Source of the DNA: CAWUEX02 sp038148375
Lineage (GTDB): Bacteria; Pseudomonadota; Alphaproteobacteria; Rhodospirillales; Rhodospirillaceae
NCBI GenBank assembly: GCA_038148375.1
Contig: JAYQVH010000002.1
Span: 248,001-312,000, forward strand
Length of the DNA: 64,000 nucleotides
Direction: 5' to 3'
Shown here: positions 16,834 to 24,942 of the stretch, piece after piece
Layout: every line of letters starts with the position of its first letter
Numbering within the stretch: the stretch's first letter is position 1
Notes under the pieces: generated by a model
Seen by the model: the letters and a program-made list of their open reading frames with translations, nothing else
What the model was told of the DNA's origin: nothing
Databases searched by the model: none
Position numbers and translations under genes: made by a program

Positions 16834-18654
16834 ATGAGCGCGATTATGAACAGAGTGAAGACTGCCGTGATGTTTGTTACGGCAGTCTTTTTTTGCGCGG
16901 GAATTGCGCAGGCCGCGGGAGACGCAGAACGCGGCAAACGCCTCGCGCGGGAATGCTTTGCCTGCCACGGCGCGGAAGGAAATAGTCCGTCACCGATCAA
17001 TCCAAAGATCGGAGGTCAGCACGAGCGCTACTTGCTTTTGTCATTAAAGCAGTATCGCGACGGAGCTCGCGAACATTCGCTGATGCGCGGGTCGGTGCTC
17101 GGCAAGACGGATCAAGAACTGGAGGATATCGCCGCGTACTACGCGGCGCAGCCAGGGTATCTCACCCGCCGTGAAATCCGCGCGCGCGTCGCTGAAGGTG
17201 TGCCGCAGGAAGAACCCGGCGGCGGCCCGCCCCAAGGCGGCAGTGCGCCGCCGAAGTTCGATCACAGCGATCAGATTGCGAAGTACTCCAGTATGCTCGC
17301 ACGCGCGTTCATGAACGAGGCGGCCGCCACGTCGGCCGGGGCGGCGGCGTGCGACGGTTTTTCCGGCGCGGCCAACGTGGATGCCGACGGTGACGGCCTC
17401 GCCGATGCGTACGATGCGGCGCCCGGCGACGCCGGAGAATTTGCCGCCGATGTCAGCGGCGATGGCGTTTTTGAAATCTGTTCTATCCAGCAGCTCGAGG
17501 CCATCGGATCGCTCGGCACGGGTGAGGGGGCGGCGACATCGCTCAGCCGAGAAGTTCGCATGGAGCGCGATTATCAGATTGTCCGCGATCTTGATGCATC
17601 TGGCGTGGCTAACTTCAAACCGATCGGCGACTGCGGCCCCGAGGGCAACTGCATGATCACCTTTGACCGCTTTGGCTTTCAAGGCGCGATCGACGGTCAA
17701 GGCCACATCATAACGGGCCTGCGCATTTCAGCGCCGGAAGGCGGCGGCATCGGGCTGATCGGCGTTCTCGGCCAGCGCGGCACCGTCCGCAATGTGATTC
17801 TCAAAGATGCGCAAGTTGTCGGCCGCGGCGGCACCGGATTGCTGGTCGGCAGCAACTTCGGGATCGTTTTTCGCGCCCGCGCGGAGGGGGAGGTCGCCGG
17901 ACAACTGGCCATCGGCGGATTGGTCGGCGGCAGCGGCGGGCTCATCGCGTTTAGCGACGTCAAAGCGACTGTGTCTGGTAATCAGGCCATCGGCGGTCTG
18001 GTCGGGGATATGCGCGGCGCAGTGTACTACAGCACCGCCGACGTCGAGGTGTCCGCCAGCCGCGGTGCCGGCGCCCTTGTCGGCCTCAACACCTTCGGCT
18101 TTGTTGTCGGCAGCCACGCGCACGGGTCCATTGTCGGCAGCAACGATCTCGGCGGGCTTGTCGGCATGAACACGGACGCCAAGGTGCGGGCCAGCTATGC
18201 TGCGGTCGACATCGACGCTGATGGCAACAATATCGGCGGGCTGGTCGGCTTCAATTCACTCAGCGAAATACGCAACAGCTACGCGACCGGGGCCGTGACC
18301 GGGGCGGACACCGTCGGTGGGCTGGTCGGCCGCAACAACGGCAGCATCAAGCGCAGCTTTGCAGCCGGCACCGTTACCAGCGCCGGTGAGACTGGCGGGC
18401 TGTCGGGTTTGATTGTCGACGGTGAAGAGCAAGCCAGTTTCTCATCGCCAGATACGGACTTGGCAGAGCTAACCGGGGCAAAAACCGGTTGGGCGCCCGA
18501 CCGTTCTCCGGTTGCGGACCTCATCGACTATTACTGTGACACCAACCTCAATGGTTTCATCGACCCGGACGAACAAAACGCCGAAAACTACATCTGGCGG
18601 TTTAATGCCCGCGGCTTGCCGCAAATCAGCTGCACCGACATGGCGGGGCGCTGA
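16834..18654 (+). CDS. Cytochrome c fused to calcium-type and GLUG repeats
   Basis: A 606-residue exported protein. After a signal peptide (TAVMFVTAVFFCAGIAQA) comes a class I cytochrome c domain of the c553/c4 kind with one haem site ECFACHG (Cys41, Cys44, His45) and a likely Met ligand in HSLMRGSVLG. A Pro/Gly-rich linker leads to an Asp-rich calcium-binding stretch (NVDADGDGLADAYDAAPGDAG), then about 200 residues of GLUG-type beta-helix repeats (IGGLVGDMRG, GGLVGMNTDAKVRASYAA, IGGLVGFNSLSEIRNSYATG, VGGLVGRNNGSIKRSFAAG). A second Asp/Asn-rich loop (YYCDTNLNGFIDPDEQ) follows near the end. GLUG repeats are usually found in large surface proteins, so fusion to an electron-transfer haem domain is unusual. 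Start options are ATG 16834 or 16846. It follows the paralogue pair by about 25 bp. Confidence 0.88.
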   Translation: MSAIMNRVKTAVMFVTAVFFCAGIAQAAGDAERGKRLARECFACHGAEGNSPSPINPKIGGQHERYLLLSLKQYRDGAREHSLMRGSVLGKTDQELEDIAAYYAAQPGYLTRREIRARVAEGVPQEEPGGGPPQGGSAPPKFDHSDQIAKYSSMLARAFMNEAAATSAGAAACDGFSGAANVDADGDGLADAYDAAPGDAGEFAADVSGDGVFEICSIQQLEAIGSLGTGEGAATSLSREVRMERDYQIVRDLDASGVANFKPIGDCGPEGNCMITFDRFGFQGAIDGQGHIITGLRISAPEGGGIGLIGVLGQRGTVRNVILKDAQVVGRGGTGLLVGSNFGIVFRARAEGEVAGQLAIGGLVGGSGGLIAFSDVKATVSGNQAIGGLVGDMRGAVYYSTADVEVSASRGAGALVGLNTFGFVVGSHAHGSIVGSNDLGGLVGMNTDAKVRASYAAVDIDADGNNIGGLVGFNSLSEIRNSYATGAVTGADTVGGLVGRNNGSIKRSFAAGTVTSAGETGGLSGLIVDGEEQASFSSPDTDLAELTGAKTGWAPDRSPVADLIDYYCDTNLNGFIDPDEQNAENYIWRFNARGLPQISCTDMAGR

Positions 18655-18689
18655 GCGAAGTCGCTCGCACAAGGAAGAGGAAGCACCAC

Positions 18690-19694
18690 ATGACCACGCG
18701 CCGTGAATTTTTTGCCCTGTCCGTTTTCGGATTTGTCGCGTTGTCAGCGACGGCTCAAGCGGAAGACCGGGCATCGACATTCACGCCGTTCGTAAATGGG
18801 GACATTTTTGTCGCCTCGACGATTATGGACCACCCGACCGATGACCACATGGGTACCGGCCGGATTTTTCAATACGACGCCGAACTCAACCTCAAGGGCG
18901 AGCTTTACACCAAAGGCACGGAGCACAAAGTCGGCGGGCTGGCGTTTGCCCCGGACGGCACGCTGTGGGCATTCGCACAAGGCACGCCGGCGGTGGTCGA
19001 AATCGGTGTGGACGGCGTGCAAAAGCCGGTGCGCCACTTCTCCAACCGGACGCTCAGCAGCGTGACCTTCGGTCGGGACGGCAGCTTGTATTTCGGCGAG
19101 CACCTGCAAGGCAAGGAAACGCAGATCGCCTCCAACACCACCGTGTTTCATCTGCTCCCCGGGCGCGATGTCATCGGCGACGGCAATGTCTTCAAGTTCA
19201 GTCCCGACGCGGAATTGCTCGACGAGTTCGACACCGACACCCATGGCGGCGTTGCCGGCATTCACGGAGTGACGTCGACAGTGCTGACCGACAACGACAC
19301 GCGGATGATTTACATCTCCGAGACCGGCAATCGCGTCATGCAGTATGACATCGCCAACCGACAACAATTGCCCGATCTGCGCGTGTTCGATGAGGACGAC
19401 AATATCTTCATGGTGCTGACGATGATGCCGACACTGGACGGCAACCTGCTGATTAGCACGGGCAACGGCCTGGTCATCCTGGACAAGGATACCGGCGAGA
19501 CCATTCGTTATTACGACATGGACAGTTCCGGCTGGGCCGCATGCGGGCCGGCGGTCGACGGCGAGCACATCGTTGTCGGCAACTTCTTCACCGGTCAGAT
19601 TGTACTCTTGAACATGGAAACCGGAGAGATCGATAAAAGTGCGTATATCGGCCAGCAGAATTCCCTGTCCGGTGTTGCGCAATATCCGGGTTAA
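18690..19694 (+). CDS. Secreted SMP-30/NHL-like beta-propeller protein
   Basis: A 334-residue protein with an Arg-containing signal peptide (MTTRREFFALSVFGFVALSA, cleavage near AQAED), possibly Tat-like. The mature part has repeated propeller blades: VGGLAFAPDGTLWAFAQG, LSSVTFGRDGSLYFGEH, MIYISETGNRVMQYD, TLDGNLLISTGNGLVILDKDTGE, IVVGNFFTGQIVLLNMETGE. This pattern suits SMP-30/gluconolaconase-like or PQQ-like propellers; no catalytic set is clear, so ligand binding or lactone hydrolysis are both open. It lies 35 bp after the cytochrome-GLUG gene with an AAGGAAGAGGAAG ribosome site and 15 bp before the NmrA-like gene, so it belongs to the same operon. Confidence 0.82.
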   Translation: MTTRREFFALSVFGFVALSATAQAEDRASTFTPFVNGDIFVASTIMDHPTDDHMGTGRIFQYDAELNLKGELYTKGTEHKVGGLAFAPDGTLWAFAQGTPAVVEIGVDGVQKPVRHFSNRTLSSVTFGRDGSLYFGEHLQGKETQIASNTTVFHLLPGRDVIGDGNVFKFSPDAELLDEFDTDTHGGVAGIHGVTSTVLTDNDTRMIYISETGNRVMQYDIANRQQLPDLRVFDEDDNIFMVLTMMPTLDGNLLISTGNGLVILDKDTGETIRYYDMDSSGWAACGPAVDGEHIVVGNFFTGQIVLLNMETGEIDKSAYIGQQNSLSGVAQYPG

Positions 19695-19709
19695 GCAGAG
19701 GTCACGCCA

Positions 19710-20477
19710 ATGTCGATTTTCAAACGCCTTCTCATGGTTGCCGCCGCCGTTCTGGTCGGCGTCATTATCTGGTCGTTTCAGCCGAATAGTTTTCCGCGAT
19801 TCGAATTGACGGCGGATGCGCCGCCCGATGGCGGGCATCGCGTGCTGATCTTCGGTGCAACCCGTAACACCGGACTCGACGTTGCCGAAATCTTAGCCAA
19901 TCGAGGGGATAAAGTGACCGCATTCGTGCGCCCGTCGTCCGATCTTTCGGGCCTCGAGCCCTTCGCAGTCGATTATGTTGAGGGCGATGCGGTGGACATG
20001 GATACGGTCGAAGCCGCGTTCGTCGATCATGACTACACGGCAGTCATCACGACGATTGCCTGTTTCAGCTGCGATCCGAAGCCGGATTACATCGGTAACC
20101 GCAACATATTTGACGCCGCCCAGGCGGCAGGCGTGAAGCGCGTGATTCTGATCACCACGGTTGGTGCCGGAGACAGTTACGACTCCGCGCCACTGCCGGC
20201 CCGGCGCTTTCTGAAGGATATCCTGCCGCTGAAAACCCAAGCGGAAGATCATCTCAAGAGTCTCGATCTTGACTACACCATTATCCGCCCCGGCGGATTG
20301 AAGTCCGATCCGCCTACGGGCCAAGCGTATCTCAGCGACAGCCGCGAGGCGTTCGGTATCATCAACCGCGCAGATCTCGCCCAACTCATTGTCGGTGTGC
20401 TCGACGACAACGACACCATCGGCAAGACCCTGGCGGCAATGGACGCGGATATGGTGTTCCCCTGGGATATGTTCTGA
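19710..20477 (+). CDS. Membrane-anchored NmrA-like NAD(P)-binding protein
   Basis: A 255-residue protein. Residues about 5-23 form one membrane segment (LLMVAAAVLVGVIIWSF); the rest is an atypical short-chain dehydrogenase fold with the nucleotide-binding motif VLIFGATRNTGLDVAEILANRG, an acidic switch DYVEGDAVDMDTVEAAF, and TIIRPGGLKSDPPTG. The active-site Tyr-x3-Lys of classical SDRs is not evident, as is usual for NmrA/SDR_a5 members that act as redox sensors or reductases. If the N-terminus is a signal-anchor with the domain outside, a periplasmic NAD(P)-fold would be odd; the few positive charges at the start (FKR) would favour N-in, C-out. It ends the 15.5-20.5 kb block. Confidence 0.82.
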   Translation: MSIFKRLLMVAAAVLVGVIIWSFQPNSFPRFELTADAPPDGGHRVLIFGATRNTGLDVAEILANRGDKVTAFVRPSSDLSGLEPFAVDYVEGDAVDMDTVEAAFVDHDYTAVITTIACFSCDPKPDYIGNRNIFDAAQAAGVKRVILITTVGAGDSYDSAPLPARRFLKDILPLKTQAEDHLKSLDLDYTIIRPGGLKSDPPTGQAYLSDSREAFGIINRADLAQLIVGVLDDNDTIGKTLAAMDADMVFPWDMF

Positions 20478-20604
20478 CTTTCCACGCCATTCGCCACATA
20501 TGTGCCGTCATATAACTGCGGCCTGGATTTAGGCCGCAAAGCCCCCATAGAATGCGGCAGCACCGCTTTAGGGGATCGCGGTCGCACCGCGTGGGGGACA
20601 TCAC

Positions 20605-21963
20605 ATGAGCGAGACGACGCAGACCGGGGTACAGGCCGACGAGTATCCGAGCGAACCGTATGCTTGGTACGTCATGACCGTTCTGGTCATCGCGTACGCG
20701 TTTTCCTATGTCGACCGCACGATCATTTCGCTGCTGGTTGAGCCCATCCGTGCGTCGCTGGATATCACCGATACGCAGATCAGTCTGCTGCACGGAATCG
20801 CCTTCGCCTTGTTTTACACGCTGCTCGGTATGCCGATCGGCTGGCTCGCGGACCGCGGCAATCGCGTCAAGATCATCTCGGTCGGGATTTTCCTGTGGAG
20901 CATAGCGACAGCTCTGTGCGGCTTGGCCTCATCGTTCATGCAAATGTTTACCGCCCGTGTTGCCGTAGGTGTGGGCGAAGCGGCGCTGTCGCCGTCGGCT
21001 TACTCGCTGATTACCGACTACTTCCGCCCGGAGAAACTGTCCCGTGCGCTCAGCGTCTATAACGCCGGTCTGTTTATGGGCACGGGATTGGCGCTGGTGA
21101 TAGGCGGCGCCATCATCGCCATCACACCGGCGCTCGACGTCCCCGTTATCGGGCGGCTCGAACCATGGCAGGTGACGTTCATGTATGTCGGATTGCCGGG
21201 TGTGCTGGTTGCGTTGTGGGCATATTCCCTGCGTGAGCCCAAGCGTCTCGGTACGACACCCGAGGGGGAGCAGCGCACCGGTCTCGGCACGCACATCGCG
21301 AAGGCGGTTGCCTATATCCGCCTGCGTCCGGCAGCCTACCTGTATCACTTCACCGGATTTTCCCTGTACGCGTTCATCTGGACAGGTACGTCGTTTTGGA
21401 TTCCGACGCATTTCATCCGTAATTTCGGTTTCAGCCAGGGCGAAATTGGCGGCACCTACGGGCTGATCGTCGTGGTCTTCGGATTACTCGGCGTGAACGC
21501 CGGAGGGTGGCTGGCCGGCCATTGGCGCAAGGCGGGCAAGACTGATGCCGAATTGCGTACCGGCATCACCGGCGTGCTGATGACTCTGCCATTCGGCATC
21601 GTTGCGCCGCTGCTGCCGGATGCGACATTGGCTTTGGCCGGCTTCTGCGGCCTGACCTTTTTTGCCAGTTTCCCTTGGGGGGCGGCCACGGCAGCGCTGC
21701 AAATCATCACGCCGAACCGCATGCGCGCGATGGTTTCAGCGCTCTTTTTATTCCTCGTCAATCTCGTCGGGATCGGAATTGCCGCCACCGTGATCGCGAT
21801 GATCAAAGACGTGTTCTTCGGCTACGACGAAGCGATTAACTACGCCATTGCGATCGCCGTCGGTGTCGTCGCCCCTGTTTCTGCGTTTCTGCTGTATCGC
21901 GGTTTGGCGCCTTATCGTGCCGCAGCTGCTGACATCGCGGCGCAGGTGGCCAATCGCAGATAA
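20605..21963 (+). CDS. MFS transporter, Spinster/aromatic-acid type
   Basis: A 452-residue major facilitator with twelve hydrophobic segments. The first segment and loop read YVMTVLVIAYAFSYVDRTIISLLVEPI, the loop 2-3 signature is GWLADRGNRVKIISVG, and FTARVAVGVGEAALSPSAYSLITDYF follows, all typical of the Spinster-like MFS proteins of Alphaproteobacteria. The substrate is unknown (organic acids or lipids in characterised relatives). It is a probable partner of the reductase gene that starts about 100 bp downstream. The ATG has a GGGGGA ribosome site. Confidence 0.88.
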   Translation: MSETTQTGVQADEYPSEPYAWYVMTVLVIAYAFSYVDRTIISLLVEPIRASLDITDTQISLLHGIAFALFYTLLGMPIGWLADRGNRVKIISVGIFLWSIATALCGLASSFMQMFTARVAVGVGEAALSPSAYSLITDYFRPEKLSRALSVYNAGLFMGTGLALVIGGAIIAITPALDVPVIGRLEPWQVTFMYVGLPGVLVALWAYSLREPKRLGTTPEGEQRTGLGTHIAKAVAYIRLRPAAYLYHFTGFSLYAFIWTGTSFWIPTHFIRNFGFSQGEIGGTYGLIVVVFGLLGVNAGGWLAGHWRKAGKTDAELRTGITGVLMTLPFGIVAPLLPDATLALAGFCGLTFFASFPWGAATAALQIITPNRMRAMVSALFLFLVNLVGIGIAATVIAMIKDVFFGYDEAINYAIAIAVGVVAPVSAFLLYRGLAPYRAAAADIAAQVANRR

Positions 21964-22061
21964 GAAGAGATCGCAACTCCCAACGGTCCCGTTGACCGCG
22001 TTGGGCACTTCGCCTATCCCTGCTCCGTATTCGGACGGATAAAAGAGTGAAGGACGAGATC

Positions 22062-23045
22062 ATGCGCGCAGTCGTCATTACGGAAAACGGACCTCCCGAG
22101 AGCCTTAAGATTTCGGACATTCCCCAGCCCGAACCGGGCGAGGGTCAGGTGCGCCTTCAGGTCGCCTATTGCGCGCTCAATCCGCTCGACACACATGCCC
22201 GTGCCGGACGCATCAAGTGGGGCGTGCCCGATATGCCGTTCACGCTCGGTTATGAATACTCAGGCCGCGTCGAGTCCGTCGGCGCCGGCGTTGACGATTC
22301 CCTGATCGGCAAACGCTTTGCCGTTGCCGGCAGCTGGGGCGGCTGCGCCGACTATGCAGTCGCGCCGGCGAAATCCCTTGTCGCCATTCCCGATGAATTT
22401 CATTGGACGCTCGGAACCGTCTATTTCACCTCAACATTTACGTCTTGGCACATGCTGCACACAATGGCGCGTGTACAGGAGGGGGATGTCGTCGTCGTTC
22501 ACTCAGCCGCGGGCTCCGTAGGTGTGATGACAACGCAGATCGCCAAGGACGCCGGGTGCACGGTAATCGGCCTGGTCGGCAGTCAGGAGAAGATCGAATG
22601 GGCGAAACAGTTCGGCGCCGATCATCTTATCAATGAGCGTGAAGATGGCGAGTGGCCCGCCAAGGTCAAGGAACTCACCGGCGGTCATGGCGCTGACGTC
22701 GTCATTGATGGTAATGCCGGACCCGACGCGCCGAAAAACTTCGCCTGCCTCGCACCGTTGGGCCAGATCATCTACATCGGCGCGATGGCGGGCCAGGCCC
22801 CTGATGTGAATATCTCCAAGCTCATCGCGGCCTCGGCAGGAGTGCGGGGCTTTGTGCAGTACCACGCCATGGCCAAGACCAAGGGGGCGGAATTCGCTGA
22901 AATTCACGGCAAGCTTGACCGCAAGGACTGGGTCTACCCGCTGAATCCGCCGCTTCCACTGGATCAAATCGGCGAGGCCCATGCAGATTTCGAAAACCGC
23001 AGAACGACGGGCAGAACCCTGTTCGAGATCGGCGGCGATATTTAA
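22062..23045 (+). CDS. Zinc-less MDR oxidoreductase (NADPH:quinone reductase-like)
   Basis: A 327-residue medium-chain reductase starting at the ATG at 22062, which is about 9 bases after an AAGGA ribosome site; a GTG at 22047 would add five residues. Motifs: VAYCALNPLDTHARAGRI, FTLGYEYSGRVESVGAGVDD, and the coenzyme-binding VVVHSAAGSVGVMTTQIAKDAG followed by WAKQFGADHLINERE. No zinc-binding Cys/His set is present, which places it with quinone or enoyl reductases rather than alcohol dehydrogenases. It shares only general family similarity with the MDR genes at 8401 and 27080. It follows an MFS gene in the same direction. Confidence 0.87.
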   Translation: MRAVVITENGPPESLKISDIPQPEPGEGQVRLQVAYCALNPLDTHARAGRIKWGVPDMPFTLGYEYSGRVESVGAGVDDSLIGKRFAVAGSWGGCADYAVAPAKSLVAIPDEFHWTLGTVYFTSTFTSWHMLHTMARVQEGDVVVVHSAAGSVGVMTTQIAKDAGCTVIGLVGSQEKIEWAKQFGADHLINEREDGEWPAKVKELTGGHGADVVIDGNAGPDAPKNFACLAPLGQIIYIGAMAGQAPDVNISKLIAASAGVRGFVQYHAMAKTKGAEFAEIHGKLDRKDWVYPLNPPLPLDQIGEAHADFENRRTTGRTLFEIGGDI

Positions 23046-23060
23046 TCCTCGCCGGTAGCC

Positions 23061-23651
23061 ATGCCCTGCGACCTCGCTGTTACCGCTTTCGCGACCTTCT
23101 TCGTGCTGATCGATCCGGCCGGCAACGTGCCCATGTTTATGGCGCTGACCAATGGCATGACGGAGGCCGAACGGCGCGGCACGGCTTTCCGGGGGGTAAT
23201 CGCGGCGACGGTGATTTTAATTGCCGTGGCGTTCGCCGGCGCGCCGGTGCTCGAGGCCCTCGGTGTGTCACTGGCCGCCTTCCGCATCGCAGGCGGGTTG
23301 CTCTTGTTGATCATCGCTTTGGATATGGTGCTCGTGCGCCAAAGCGGTGCGCGCTCTGCGACAGCGGACGAAACTGAGGAGGCGAGCCACAAGGACGATG
23401 TGGCGATTGTGCCTCTGGCCGTTCCCCTCATTGCAGGGCCGGGCGCGTTTGCGTCGATTATTCTGTTGATGGGTCAGGCCGGGGGTGCGCCGTCCGGTGT
23501 TGCCGCAGTGCTTGGCGCGCTGTTGGCCGTGCTCGTCATTTTGCTGGTGGCGCTCCTGCTCGCCAGTCAGATCATGCGCGTGATGGGTGTCACAGGTGTA
23601 AACGTCGTGGGCCGCGTTTTCGGGATTGTGCTCGCTGCCATCGCGCTCTAA
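23061..23651 (+). CDS. MarC family membrane protein, C-terminus cut by an in-frame TAA
   Basis: The 196-residue frame has MarC features: AFATFFVLIDPAGNVPMFMALT, FRIAGGLLLLIIALDMVL and the second-half repeat VPLAVPLIAGPGAFASIILLMGQA, with five to six membrane segments. It stops after VVGRVFGIVLAAIAL at TAA (23649-23651). Reading on in frame gives LVIDGVAEAFPGLVA and a natural TAA at 23697-23699. MarC proteins normally read AIAVQFVIDGL here, so the stop stands exactly where the family has Gln (CAA to TAA). The protein loses the end of its last membrane segment. MarC proteins are integral membrane proteins of unknown function, despite the old antibiotic-resistance name. Loss of 16 residues may or may not inactivate it. 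Confidence 0.85.
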   Translation: MPCDLAVTAFATFFVLIDPAGNVPMFMALTNGMTEAERRGTAFRGVIAATVILIAVAFAGAPVLEALGVSLAAFRIAGGLLLLIIALDMVLVRQSGARSATADETEEASHKDDVAIVPLAVPLIAGPGAFASIILLMGQAGGAPSGVAAVLGALLAVLVILLVALLLASQIMRVMGVTGVNVVGRVFGIVLAAIAL

Positions 23652-23698
23652 TTGGTGATCGACGGCGTTGCCGAGGCGTTCCCCGGCCTAGTGGCTTA

Positions 23699-23878
23699 AT
23701 GAAAGTTGTCTTACTCGACGACGCGGTATTCTCCGGTGGGCGCGTCCGAATCTGGATCGCCGAATTCATTGAAATCGCCGATGACCTGCGTGATGCCGTG
23801 ACCGCCGACATGCTGACCGCCCGTATGCAGTTCCACGAGAAAGCCGTGTGGATGCTACGCTCGATGATCGCCGAGTAA
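23699..23878 (+). pseudogene. dps: C-terminal remnant of a Dps/ferritin-like protein
   Basis: A 59-codon open frame whose last 40 residues read like the C-terminus of Dps: FIEIADDLRDAVTADMLT, then ARMQFHEKAVWMLRSMI. In intact Dps (about 155 residues) this is the final helix with the conserved HEK..WMLR. The front of the frame (MKVVLLDDAVFSGGRVRI) does not resemble Dps, and the region with the ferroxidase ligands is absent. So the gene has lost its first two thirds. Its ATG overlaps the natural MarC stop (TAATG). The opposite strand also has a short Gly/His-rich open frame here (23711-23854), which I take as a shadow. Confidence 0.65.
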
Positions 23879-23952
23879 TCGAGGCGGACGCGGCCCCGCG
23901 CGTCTGACGGGGGAATGTGCGGGGTTGCACCGCTCGAGCTGTGGAGAAGTTA

Positions 23953-24942
23953 ATGGCCGACTCATCGGGACTACTTAAGCCGCCGAATACCGAAACGGCC
24001 AAAGGTATGGAGCGCCGTGTCGGTGTCGAGCTAGAATTTTCCGGTTTGAGCGCCGAAGAGGCGGCAAGACTTATCCGCGACTCCTTCGGTGGAGACATCG
24101 AAGAAAGATCTCAGCATCGCTTTGAGGTTCACACTCCCGACCTCGATACGTTCGTAGCCGAACTCGACACCAAGTTCGCCCATCCGAATCCGGATATCGA
24201 AAAGGAATTCGGGACGGAGTCTGCGCTCGCCGCGGAAGACCGCTCGGTCAGCAAGATCGTAGGGGATGTTTCTCAGGGACTTGTTCCAACGGAGATCGTG
24301 ACCGCCCCGCTGCCGTTTAGCCGCCTTCCCGATCTCACACGCCTTATCGAGGCCCTTCGCCGTGCTGGAGCGAAAGGTACGGAAGCGAATGTCGTCGCAG
24401 GTTTCGGTGTGCACCTCAACCCTGAAGCCTGGTCCCTGGACGCCGAGCAGATTCGCCGTCTTCTTCAGGCTTATGTGATTTGGTCACCGCGCCTGCGCGA
24501 AGACATTGACGTTGACGCGATGCGCAGGGCGCTGCCCTATGTCGATCCGTTTCCGAGCCGGTACGTCGAGCGGATTCTCGCGGCGGGATACGACCCAGAC
24601 ATGCCTGACCTGATTGGTGACTATCTTGGCGACAACCCGACCCGTAATCGCGAACTCGACATGCTGCCCTTGTTTAAGCACATCGACGCGGAACGCATTG
24701 AAGCGGCGCCGAGCGACGACCGCATAAAGGCCCGCCCGGCGTACCACTACCGGCTTCCCAACATGACGCTTGCCGACAACGACTGGTCGGTGGTGACGGA
24801 ATGGAACCGTTGGGTGGGTGTGGAGCGTCTCGCTGCCGACGAAACGGCGCTGGCGTCCGCCGCTGCCGCATTGACATCTGATGCGGACGGTGGTGCCAAA
24901 ACCGGTCTGCTCGACACAATCCTGATTGGCCTCGCGTCGTGA
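23953..24942 (+). CDS. Amidoligase family 2 (COOH-NH2 ligase) protein
   Basis: A 329-residue protein from ATG 23953 (a longer frame from 23917 lacks a ribosome site). It has the amidoligase signature of the glutamine-synthetase-like COOH-NH2 ligase fold: RRVGVELEFSGLS at the front, a second strand RFEVHTPDLD, the acidic motif PTEIVTAPLPFSRL, and the metal/ATP-site segment GFGVHLNPEAWSL. These families activate a carboxylate with ATP and form an amide, and are predicted to make or modify peptides. The gene overlaps by 4 bp (GTGA) with a class I glutamine amidotransferase-like hydrolase, the neighbour predicted for this class in comparative studies of amidoligases. The substrate is unknown; a gamma-glutamyl or other small peptide conjugate is plausible. 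Confidence 0.85.
   Translation: MADSSGLLKPPNTETAKGMERRVGVELEFSGLSAEEAARLIRDSFGGDIEERSQHRFEVHTPDLDTFVAELDTKFAHPNPDIEKEFGTESALAAEDRSVSKIVGDVSQGLVPTEIVTAPLPFSRLPDLTRLIEALRRAGAKGTEANVVAGFGVHLNPEAWSLDAEQIRRLLQAYVIWSPRLREDIDVDAMRRALPYVDPFPSRYVERILAAGYDPDMPDLIGDYLGDNPTRNRELDMLPLFKHIDAERIEAAPSDDRIKARPAYHYRLPNMTLADNDWSVVTEWNRWVGVERLAADETALASAAAALTSDADGGAKTGLLDTILIGLAS

Noticed and set aside
23711..23854. Short minus-strand frame ending in GEYRVVE opposite the Dps remnant
   Set aside because: It looks protein-like but lacks a start and known relatives, while the plus strand shows the conserved Dps HEK..WMLR ending.
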